A DNA stretch of 64,000 bases from Plumapathes pennacea (taxonomy: Eukaryota > Cnidaria > Anthozoa > Antipatharia > Myriopathidae). How positions within the stretch are numbered: position 1 is the first letter of the stretch; each line of letters starts with the position of its first letter. The stretch lies in the NCBI GenBank assembly GCA_964036295.1, contig OZ038462.1, positions 2,735,501 through 2,799,500 on the forward strand. The letters run 5' to 3'. The notes beneath the pieces are model-generated. The model saw only the letters and a list, made by a program, of their open reading frames with translations. It had not been told where the DNA came from and ran no database searches. The position numbers and the translations under genes are program-made. This document shows, piece by piece, positions 25,851-36,820 of the stretch.

Positions 25851-26584
25851 TAACCCCATTACCTACATTTTATTTCCAGATTGGCTTGTCCGTTGAACAC
25901 CTCCAGCTTGTCCATCACTCTACATTTCAAAAATGTGTATGATTATAGTGGTTTATCCCTTGTACATATCCTAATGAGAAAATCTAAGTACTGATTGTAT
26001 CTCGTTTTTAATGTTGGTCAGTCAGTCGACGACCTCTGTCATGTAAAGACTGATAGAAGGTCCGTTGAAAATGAAAATTCTAATTAAGCAGCAAAGCTAA
26101 ATTCTCTCACGCGTAATTCAAATACTTGACGAAATAAAGTACACCGCGCATTTGTGTGCAACATTTCTTGCGCACGATCGTGGTTTCACTAACTTGCTGT
26201 CACTTTTGTCAAGAGTGAAAATCACGAGATTTCGTCTTTCGCGACATTTTTACATAAAGAAACACAACAGAGTTCACTTTCGTGCATGCTCTGCGCCCCA
26301 CATCGTTTTTAAGGTAGCCCACTCCACTCCGTGGAGAGGCGACCTTTATGGGATTGAGTTGTCCCCCATTCACTCTGCGTCCACAATGGAAATCCATATA
26401 AAGATATGTTCTTTTGTGTTCTATCCAAATTTGGGTATTCCAAATTGGGCGTGACGAACGCGGGGTAAACTCGTCGAAGGTAGTTTCTTCTGATTTATCA
26501 TGGTTGTCAAGAATTTGAAGCTTGTTGTTTGGCCATTGAGCCTGAGTGTTCCTACAGTTGTAGGGCACTCACTGTACTGTGATT

Positions 26585-26755
26585 ACGAAAGCATACTGCA
26601 ATTGAGCGAGAATGTTTGGGCGAACGAAGATGATGAAACTACGTGGCTGACATGTCTACAGCTGTGACGCATATCGAGGTTGACACAGCGGAGCAATTAT
26701 GCTCGAAAGTCAACACCGTTTGGTTCTGTGAAACATGCACGGATAAACTGGATTT
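26585..26755 (+). pseudogene. Possible PHD-like zinc-finger remnant, frameshifted
   Basis: One frame reads ENVWANEDDETTWLTCLQL to a stop. The next frame reads VDTAEQLCSKVNTVWFCETC and then ends. Together the Cys spacing and the W..C and WFCETC motifs recall a PHD finger, which occurs in ORF1 of some CR1-type LINEs. The break and the small size make this weak. Confidence 0.25.
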
Positions 26756-27802
26756 TAGGAAATGATTTTGGCTTCCGTTCGTAAGTTCACCGCGGAAATT
26801 TCGTGGATTCGATATTTGATGGATACCGATACGGGATTGCAAATAACTCTGTCGCCGCTAATTATTTTAATAGTCCCGACGAAACTTTCTGTGGCGACAC
26901 AAAATAGTTCTGAGAAGATAACAGGCCGAAAACGGACACCAAAGCTACGATGAGCTTTAGCCGTAAAACAATAGCGATTTATGCTTTACAGTGTACATGA
27001 CATTTGTTGCCTAACAAAATGCTTTTGCTTATCGTACATTGCCTGCTGAAATGTTTCTTTCATTCAATCATGAAGCCTTTGTTTCGCAGTGGTCAATGTG
27101 TACTAGAAATGAACAATACACCGAAATAGTCCTGAGCGTTGAGCTTGCATTCGCAAATGGACTGAACACGCTGTGAACAAAACCGCAATAATATTGTAAA
27201 CAAGTATTGTGTTTCATTCATTCCTCGCTTACAGTTTTATATTTGTTACAGAGCACAAATACTCGAAAGCCTGATAGAAGAAACGCATTCAGTTAATAAA
27301 AGGAACAGGTAAGTATTGAAGCAAAGGCTGGATTAATCGTGGCCTCTGATTAGAAATAAATGTTCGAAGTCAAACTGCCAAAATCGATTGTGCATAAAAA
27401 GATATGTCACGCATTACTCAGCTTTTCTTGCTGACTGACACTTTCTTTTTAAGCACAAAATGCAGAGTCGCTCAACCTTTAAAGGGGTACTTTGACCAAA
27501 ATCGGACCATCACTTAAATTCAATTAAAAACAGTCAAAAGCAATCTTTAGCACACCACTAACAATCCTACCAAACCGTTTGTCGAAATTATTTTTGGAAG
27601 TGCCACTTTTTGACCTCTGTTTTTCTTGAGCCGTGAATAAATCGATAATTCCGAGTGGGGATTGGAGAGATCGGCGTGACGTCATCTTACCAACGCAAAG
27701 TATCACAACTATAAGGGAAGTGTGAAGTTTTGCAGAAGAGCGCGTGTAACTCTTGATTGAAATCGAAGTAGAATTTGGAATTTTCAAACAAAACTGCACA
27801 AC

Positions 27803-28071
27803 ATGTCAGGTAGGTGTGTAGTGCAGGGCTGCGACAGCAAGTCCAACCCGAAAGAGGGCATTTCCCTTCACATTTCGCTCAATAATAAAGCGCTGTGCGC
27901 GATGTGGAAGAACGGTTTGTGCTACTTCATCGCAAGAACTTCAATCCTGGTGATCGCTTCTCTGTCTGCTCGAAGCATTTCGAAGAGAGCTGTTTCTCAA
28001 GGCTCCACCAAGAAGGTTTTCTTCAGCAGACTGATTCCAGGATCAGACCCCACAATTTGGAGAGCAACTAA
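27803..28071 (+). pseudogene. THAP-domain fragment with a frameshift
   Basis: The frame opens MSGRCVVQGCDSKSNPKEGI, the first Cys pair of a C2CH THAP zinc finger. In another frame it continues FNPGDRFSVCSKHFEESCF, the closing Cys-His pair, then ends RPHNLESN and a stop at 28069-28071. The frame changes near 27885-27895, where the invariant Trp of THAP domains is also not evident. THAP domains bind DNA and are found in host genes and P-element-like transposases. No transposase follows, so a decayed fragment is most likely; a missed small intron is the alternative. Confidence 0.6.
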
Positions 28072-28780
28072 AGATCGAGGCGAAAGTGCAAGAGATCGTC
28101 GTAAGTCTTGAGGAGGGAAAAAATTCGGAATTTTTTCGAAGTTTGAGCAGTTTAAGAGTCCCACAATTTACAAACTGTCATTAAACTGCTTTCTTAGATG
28201 TTTCGTTTAGCAGAAATTGCAAGAACTGAACTTTCGCTTTCATCGCAAATCGCACACTGTGGCGGCGTGACAACTTGTTATGAGTCCATTCGAGTAAATT
28301 TGAAGCACTTTTCGGACTGATGCAACCAAAAGCCATACTATTACAAGTTAATGAATACAAAAAGGCGGTGTTTCAGTGTAATTGTTGTAGTTTAATAATA
28401 AAACGGTCAAGTTAGCTAGACGGCGGCTTTTCATATAGACACAACGCCGGGCGGAATCACACAACAGTCCGCATGCCAAATCAACGCAAATGTATTTATT
28501 CAAAATAGTGGCACTGTGTACGATCTATGAATTTCACTTTACATTAAAACCCATGCATTTACTAGATCCTTCAATAATTTGATAGAATCGAAAAGTTCAT
28601 GTTGATTTTGCAGTAGTTTGTGTGCTACTGACTTCGTAAATTTTCCGAGTTCTGAAGTGTGTTAAAATTAATAATGGTCTTACACGTTCCAAAATTTACT
28701 TCTCGGCTGAATCTTTTCTTGAATTCGGCTTCTTCTTCGACCGTGACTTTCTCGACGTACGCCGCTAGTTCTTCGATGTT

Positions 28781-31700
28781 TTAATAGAATTGAAATGTTT
28801 TGATAGAATCGAAAAGTTCATGTTGATTTTGCAGTAATTTGAGCGCTTTTCGAAATTCTTCGAAATAACCACGTCTGCTGTAACCACTTAAAAGAACAGC
28901 ACTTACTATGGTCTGATAGCTGTCTGAAATAATGGTTGACAATGCAGGGGCTGTATCCATTGAGAAAGCCCATTTATCGTCTTCAAAACCTGGAAATATA
29001 CGTAGTATTAGAGGGATTTAATTGTCATATGAGTTTATACAGTATGTCAATTACTGACTTTGTTAGGTATGATTATACACCTTTGAACTAAGACGTCAGA
29101 ATTTTTACATAGATATGAACATAGTTACATGTATAAATACATACGTTGCAAAGTTACGATAACAAAAATGTTCAAGGTTACGATCACGTGTCTGAGTCGA
29201 TAATTTTCTAATTTGGTACGACTAGTACGAAAACGACAAAATGACACGACATGTAGCCTGAAATGTCAGTCGTCTCCACGGCCCTCATGTTGAGGGTCGA
29301 GGAGACGACAGACATTTGAGGCCATTTCAGGTTGTTGCCAGGAGTTCGAGAAATTACGACAGTCGTTCTTTCTATAGTACGAGACGATAAAAGCAATAGA
29401 ACTTCGGCAAACCGAACAAATTGTGCAACCTAAGAATAATAGGTAAAGTTACAAAGACATAAGGAATATGAAAACACTTTTTTCCTAGTTCCTCGCGTTG
29501 CCTTCGCCGTCGTCGTCCCAAATATAGAATCATGCACGCCAAGTTAATATGAGGAGGTAATAAGATGCATTTACCTGATGTTCCAGTTGTATACGGCACC
29601 TCCCCGCTGTCCGTTGTTCCTCTACACAGGAGCATGTAGTGGGCCCCAGTGTATCCCAAGTTGATCTCCTTATGGGGGGGTTGTTGGGAGGCGGGCACCA
29701 CCTTCGTGAGCCTCTGCAAAAGTAGGTGTAGTGATATTGCAAATTGTGTTCAGACTAAATAACAGAGTTGTAAACAGGACAGAACTACAAACTTACGCCT
29801 TCCCAACTGAAGATGTTGATTTGGATGGAAAAAACCAAGGCAGCGGATACAATGACGGGGTGAGTAACCATCTCGCCCCGCAAAGCCTCCACCACCTCTC
29901 TCCAGGTTTGGGGCCGCTTGCGTCCGTGATTTGGAAAATCATCATCCGCCAAAAAGCTTTGCAGGTCAATTTCGACATCATTGCCTTCCTAAAAATATAT
30001 ATAACTAAATAATAGGTCGAGTCCTGTTGTGTTTAGTTGAATTTGGGTTTTGGTTCAAACACGGTAGTGTCCTGGGATATAGTCATTATCAGACTTCTCT
30101 TTCTCTCTTTGCCAAAGATCGGGTCAAACAAACCAAGAAACCATACAAAAACTTTCATCACAAAAATATCTTCTCCTTCTTCTTCCAGTTGTCCACCAAC
30201 CTTAATACTGAGGACTAAAACGTTCCTCCCAACATAACATAACATAAAATAACATAACCAATTGAAAACACCCGCCCCACCAAAGGCATCTCATACAAAG
30301 AAAGTAATTATCATAAATAGCATGAGACAGAATTACTGAAACCGAACGGGCTGTTTTGTATGACAAAGTACGTCGAACTATTGTTTTATGCCTTCGTACT
30401 ATCTTTAGTCCTTTCTTTTGACGTTCTCAATCCTTACCTCGTTCCTGATTTTAACAGTGTGATGTTCTAACAAGTAGTTCTCAACTTTGTTGATCACATC
30501 ATCCTCAGGGAGCTTCAATGACTCCCCCAAACAGCGGTAAAAACAGCGGTTCCCACTTCCAGGAGGATCATATTCAACCTTGAACCCATGCTCACTGCAG
30601 GATGCCAACAAAAGCTGTACTCGTTCATCGGTTATCTACAAAGATAAAGGATTCCGTTGCTTTTCCTTTCTTAAAAAAAAAACTGTTGCACAGACAGACA
30701 GACAGCAAGAGACAGCCAGACAAAGCCAGACAGATATAACAATGCCAAAATACATTTACCCCGCACCATACGATTTCTGCCCACTACGTACCACCGGTTC
30801 CCGAAAGTCGTACACTAGCTTAAGCTCTTTTTCCAGCAAATGAAACAAAACCCCAAGCATTATATTCTACGTCTTTAATGATTTTGAAACACTGAAACAA
30901 TGACACACAGAGATTGTGAAAATTCCAATTTCCATTTTATTGAACGTCGGTTTTGTCAAAACTTGAATCCTGTAAACGTCAAACGGTGAAATTTGCCACG
31001 TGCGGTAATTGTTCGATTTCCATCGACTTTATTTTGCTTATCCTTTTTGAAGAAGTATAGCCAAACACGTTACTGTGGCTTCAGATCACTCCCATTTTCC
31101 GAAACACTCGATAAACCGGAGAACTTTGCCACTTTACACTACAATCGCTATGTGATGCACAACACGAGTCAACGCCAGCCTCGCTATCGTGTTTTGTGCG
31201 GTTACCAATCCAATAATGAGCCAGGAACTGTTAAAACAAGTGTATTGTATTGATTACTTTACACGCATAATTTATAAACATGTGTGTACAATACAATATT
31301 GTGACATGCTCATAAAAGACCTTCTAAGTTTTAGGAGACTGAATTCTCTTTCCTTTCAGTGCTATGCTAAATTATCTTGCCTGTGCTGTTTGTTTATGGC
31401 GGCTCTTTAACAAATTGTTCAAATGAATCATTCACATGCTAAATAATATATTATACTTATATTTACACATATAAGATAGATAGATATCGAGACATAGATG
31501 ACCTTTATTTGTATTTACACACTTATAAAAGCATACAGCTTGTGGGGACATGCATTACTAATCTTTTTTTTTTTCAGATGACAACATCAAGAGTGCAGTC
31601 AAGAGCTATCAGCATAAAATTTAAATAGTCACTAGTATTATAGTTCAACATACACCTCTGGGCACATACCTGACAGGGTTCATGTGCTCCAAGCAACATC

Positions 31701-34700
31701 ACCTGCCTCTTAACAGTTGGTGGCAACTCAGGCTGTGGGTGAACAAATGTAAGGCACACTGGTAAGAGGAAATATGTCTACATTGTTAATTTCTACCATT
31801 TAACTTTAATAGTTTAATGAGTTACAATAACGAGTTACAATAAATAAGTTACAATATGTGGAAAAACAATAAGTTGCAATATAATGAGTCCTTAAGAGCA
31901 ACTATGGGAAGAGTGCTATATATTTATAATTTACTGTCCTTATAGCTATTGTAGGTGCTTAATATGTGTTTGATATAGAAGGAAAAAAAGGGTTTAAAAG
32001 ATGGGGTATATTTTTATGTTGCAGTTGGCAGAAACTCATTTTCATGTATTTGCTAGACTTTGCATACTAAATAACTACTTTAGTTCAACATTTGTCATTT
32101 GAAATTGCAGTCTTCAACTGGTCTTCCATGTGGTATTGAAAATTTTAAAGCTTCTAAATTTATGTAAATAAAGTACTGCCATTATGATCCAGGGGGGGGG
32201 GGGGTACTTCTCAAAAGTTTGGGTACTTAAGTGTGCTGCACAGGACTGGAAAACCTTACCCCATTTTAGACCAAAAATTGTGATTTTCAACCCTACTTCA
32301 GACTAAAATCTGCAATTTTCTACCCTATTTCAGACTAAAATTTGCAATTTTCTATCCCATTTTCAACCACAATGTTCAATTTGTTTAACCTTTTTCAGAC
32401 CAAAATGTGCAATTTTTGACCCTATTTCAGACCAAATATCACAATCTCCTACCCTATTCCAAACCAAAGGCTCAAAATTGTACCTTTCAGATTTAAAATG
32501 CTCCAATTGCTTTCATGTTCTTGCAAACCCCCACATGCTTTCCAGCTAGCAGCCATGGCTCTCCATTACCATACAGTAGGCAATTAAGCGCACTAACTGA
32601 GAATATTACATTTTAGAAGTATCACTCACCCCCTGAGTGTCTGCAACTGGAAGTGGACAAACAGATGTGATACCCTAGTAGATCAAATTAAAAAAAATTA
32701 GTTGCATTACTTACAGTACTTAAACAAACAATGATTAGTGGAAGCAGAGAACACAGGACTGCAGTAGTTCTACTGGGCATCTAACTCCTAATGCATGACC
32801 TTTTCCAATTCCCTCCCTTTTCTCTCCCTAACAGTCCATGTAGCTTGGGGAGTCACTATAGGACAAGAGTATTAATTATTACAGTCGGTAGGCCCAATGG
32901 TAGCACTTATAAGCTTTTATAAAAATGTACTGGTTGTTACAGTCAGTGTTACAGTGTCACAGCACAAGAGGAATCTATTTTGTAACCAGTACAACAAAGC
33001 ATGACTTAGGGCACATACTCGATCTTAAGTTCTGTAAGTTCACTGAATTTGATGTACCTTGTCGTTAACAAAAACTCGTATTTGAACATCCTCTGTGTCA
33101 ATCCATTTACCATGCTCATCACATATTTGAAGAGATATTACACTCTCTGGCAACAATTTCTTGCCAAAGGAGTCTTTCAATATCTTATTCATATCGAGGG
33201 GGACCTTCTGATTATCAAAGTGCACAAACAATTTAGCTCCACCTCCACCTCCTTGGAACTGAAAAAGGGAAAAGTTACAATATCTAAATAAAAGCAAAAA
33301 ATTAAATAAAAATAAGAAACAGCAAGAAAACTAATACTAATTAGCTCTATTTTCTAGAGTTAGCCTTGGTAAACTTTTTCAAAAGTTTTAGTAAATATCA
33401 GAATTCTAACAAGGTAAAAATAGGTAAGAAAAAAATTGGGGGTTACAAAGTTGGAATTTCCGCTATTTGGCAATTTTTGTTTTTTGACAAAATATAAAGT
33501 TCCAACTTGTAGAATTTTTAGAAAATTCTACTACGAAGAGGCAGGGGTTGTAACTTTGTTTGTGCGCAGTTTAAAAAATATTCACTGAACAGAACCGGAG
33601 AAAATCAACCTGAAAGTTGTACTTTTTTGCCAAATGCTGACTTCAACAATCGCATTTTACCTGTGGAGCATGCGCACAACTGCATGTAAACACAAGGAGA
33701 AAGAAGCAATCGCACGCCAGCAAGTACAGCAAGTTTTCTGAGTGCGAAACTAAGGAAATAACACCATGCAATTCCTGAAGTTGTCTTGAGAAGCTTGTAC
33801 TAGATATGTCAGCTACAAATTATTCTGTGCGAACTAATCTTGGCGAAGCCTCAAACGATGTGAGGGTGATAGTGGTTCAACAACTTGATCCTTTTCAAAG
33901 TCGTAAAGGCATGAAGACCGTTCGAAAGTCTTCAGTTCAAGCCGTCGTATGCCAGTCCACTAGCTCCCAACAAGTTTGTCGGTAGTTGTGTCCCATCAAG
34001 TTCATTCATACTTATTCAGTACAGTTCGTGAATATTTAGTTTTGCAACTGCTCACTTGAAATAATATGCCACAGACCGACACGAGATCGAAATCTGCAGC
34101 TTAGTAGGATTTGCAAGAGCTTCATAACAATACCAATATAGTCTGTCTAAGTTTGCTTACTCCCAAGAATTGATGTCAGTGTTGTGACTAGGCCGAATGT
34201 AATGGTTTGTCCATTGCAATGATTGCCAAAATGACCATCTGAGCCGAGTTTGTCACGGCTGTTCATTTCAAAGTCATACGGAATAAAATCTGAATTGTAG
34301 AACTTGTTCGTCGTGACTGTTCCTTGTTTAGATATTAACCTGACAGAATGTGCAGAAACAATACTTTCAAACTAATTCAGTAGAATTATATACATTCGAA
34401 GGTAAAGTGATAAAGATTGGCGATCAAGTAAAGCCGGCGTGTACTGAGTTTGATTGAAAGGCTTCGCAAGCTATGTTTACCCTTTGTGGCACGAAGAACC
34501 GTGCACGCATTGTTAACTGTTTTTATTTCGAGTTTTTAGAATTTTCTGTTAAATTCTGATTTCCTCCAGCGAATTACGAAAGTAAGGTTTTTGTTTCATT
34601 GTGATTTTTGCTGCCCACGCAAAATTTCGTCTGAAAACCCTATGGAGCCACCTTAAAAGCCTGCTTTACAGTAAATGTGTATCTTTGCATCAGAGCCAAC

Positions 34701-35076
34701 TTTAGATAACTATTAAACGGTGTTGCTGGCGAGTACACATAGTGTGATCGCAAATCGTTTCATTAATGTGAACCAATCACCGTTTTGGTTTTGCTAGTAC
34801 TTTTAGGCCCCGCTCACACAAGAGCGAATTTACCCGGATTCGAGGCAGTTTCTGGATTCGTGAAAGCGTTGACACTATAGCTTTTGTAAATCCGGTGTCA
34901 TTTTTAGTGAATACGGAGAGAAATCGAAAGTGGGAACTTTGTAACCGAAATAGTTTTCAAGTGTAAAACAGGGCTTAAATTGGTCCAGCGTGTTTTTGCT
35001 CGCTTCATTGCAAACTTATGCATCGATCAATTCCAACTGTTACCACCCCATTACGTACCTGCTCATTTCCCGCCAT
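28781..35076 (-). CDS. Gene D: OTU-like cysteine protease with a novel N-terminal domain
   Basis: Exons: 35076-35059, 33258-33058, 32674-32630, 31732-31670, 30635-30438, 29988-29797, 29713-29575, 28989-28781. Phases agree, giving 1065 nt and 354 residues. The start is a short exon, MAGNEQ, immediately before gtacgt. It is chosen because it is the only start nearby that joins exon 2 in phase. Exon 2 (about residues 7-73) encodes a Gly-rich lead and a compact domain (KLFVHFDNQKVPL ... VISLQICDEHGKW ... VQIRVFVND) that I do not recognise and that recurs at 55743-55928. Residues from about 110 form an OTU-like fold: SGNRCFYRCLGESL with candidate nucleophile Cys140, RPQTWREVVEAL, and YTGAHYMLLC with candidate catalytic His264. 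OTU enzymes usually cleave ubiquitin chains. The motif here reads SGNRC rather than DGNC, so activity is likely but unproven. Exons 3 and 4 are short and in phase, so they could be skipped. Confidence 0.8.
32225..32475. repeat. Degenerate minisatellite in a gene D intron
   Basis: Units like accctatttcagaccaaaat + ntgcaatttt, period about 27-30 bp, preceded by a G run. Related to 25618-25850. Confidence 0.8.
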
Positions 35077-36820
35077 TTTTTGAAGGAAGAGTAACTTTCC
35101 AAGTAGCTTCTTCTTGTTAGTCCACACGAATGCGTTTGTTTTACGTTTCGATTTTCATTGAAAAAGAACAAGTTTCCCGCAGGCAGACGCTCGAACAACC
35201 CCTCGTGCTTGGTAACCAACTCTATCTTAGATGGCCGCGCGAAGTCTGGTTGAGAGTTTGGCCAACCTCTTCCCCAGACTCCGCGTGGCTGTAGAAGAGA
35301 GAGAGCCTGTTCACAGGCGAATGATGCAAGAGCTGAGGTCGAGGTAATCTCGTATCCAGAATCTTCCGCTGTCTTACGGCGCATCGACGCAAAAAGAAAG
35401 CGAACCCAGTTCCTTGATGCCATTTGGCGATACGGAAATAACTCGTGACATTGATGTTCGGGCTAGTTCAAATGCCCAGTAATTCGCCCTATGAGCAATT
35501 TTACTAAATTAAAAGAACAAGCTTACAACAAAAGCCGAAATGTATAGCCTTTAATTTGTATAAAGGGTGTCTGACAAAATATATATTTACTGGAGCATAA
35601 GTAAAATAGATGGAATTACGAGGTGCAGTTATGTGAATGCCAGGTGAACGCCCGCTTTGAAGATTGTGCTGCTGACGTTTCGAGCCTTAGAAGCCCTTAC
35701 TTTGTCAGAGCTTGCAACGTACGCTATTACATTTTAATGGAGTTCAGGACGTACACTCCGTTAACGTTGATACATTCTGCATCTTGCCGCAAAATGTAGT
35801 TCTAACATGGACTATGTATTCCAGGCCATTGGATACTGCATTAAAAGCTAACACAAACATATTGTGAATGAAATGATGAAATACCGAAAAGCTTTCAGAT
35901 CAACAAGACAGCAGATAATGTTTTTGTTTACGCATTTCCTTCGGTCTTTTGCGTTTAAACACAGACAAAAATACAACACCAGGAAATGGCTTCGATCCGA
36001 GGACTTATTTCTCTTGCAGTCACCTATTTATATTCTATTCTATTCTATTAGCTTCGCCAACAAACATATAACACTGATAATGACAAGGATACTATTAGGA
36101 ACGCGTTGGATGACCGCAACACCCTGTGCAATTGATTAGAAGACTCAACTCCACGACTCAAAACTCCATATTGTGAATAATTGTAATAATAATACTAATA
36201 GAAAGAAATGTACACTTCGCGTCATAATTATTGGTAACGTCACCACATAACTAGCTTCGCTACGTTTTACAGCTGCAAAGCAAAAAGAAAAAGTGTTAGA
36301 TTCGGCGTCCGGAGATAAGCGCGTGTCGTGCACGCGTGCGTTCGTTTCGCTCGCGAGTGCTGTGGGTTCATGCGTGTAGGCATAAAGGTGGTGTTACAAG
36401 TATCACATAAAATACAAAGAGGTTATTACACGGGAAGGAGTGCAATACGGCGGAGTATTTTTACGAGTTGGTTTTATTTTTTCGAGCCTGCTTCAGGCGA
36501 GAAAAACTAAAACTGACGAGTAAAAATACAGCCGTATTGCACGACTTTTCGTGTAATAAATTGTTTATTACACGACAAACGAAGCAGGGCAAACATTCTC
36601 GCCGCTCGCAAAATGGAACAAAAAAAATGACGCGTTCGTAAACTTTGCTTGCGGAAACTGATCACGTAAGCTAATAAACCAGTTGATCTGGTTCCTGACG
36701 AGGCAATACGCTCCCATCTTTGCACTCGTTTTGGCCCGTATTTGCACTCGAAAATGTGAAGTCGTGTAATAATAACAAGTATCACATAGTAGACTCACAA
36801 GTATTACATAGAATACTCAC
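35077..36820. other. Gene D upstream region and start of a duplicated unit
   Basis: 35456 onward matches 53745 onward and, more weakly, 56520 onward (gttcgggctagttcaaatgc in the first copy). A tgacgtttcgagcctta motif at about 35678 recurs near 56690 and 61760, so it is part of a common element. A palindromic element is at 36422-36771. No gene is supported here apart from the gene D start. Confidence 0.6.
36422..36771. mobile_element. Nested palindromic MITE inserted in the B copy
   Basis: The ends ttattacacg and cgtgtaataa recur internally. ggagtgcaatacggc (left) pairs with gccgtattgcacgac (right), and a second arm pair follows at about 36562-36771. The equivalent position in the C copy, near 57420, lacks this sequence, so the insertion came after the duplication. 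Confidence 0.75.

Larger units (their letters stand above)
24106..28780. other. Interval between genes D and E: repeats and gene fragments
   Basis: Contents are a hairpin at about 24487-24565 (cagccgctctc / gagagcggctg), GAAA and ATA microsatellites at 24779-24832, the tandem-array TIR element 25069-25591, a minisatellite 25618-25850, a possible zinc-finger remnant about 26585-26755, a frameshifted THAP fragment 27803-28071, and extra coding-like sequence downstream of gene D. The first exon of gene E may lie here, but I could not find it. Confidence 0.5.

Noticed and set aside
35040-35423. Minus-strand ORF of 127 codons beginning MASRNWVRFL
   Set aside because: It overlaps the true gene D start exon in another frame. 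Its phase (2) does not fit the next exon, whereas MAGNEQ (35076-35059) fits in phase 0.
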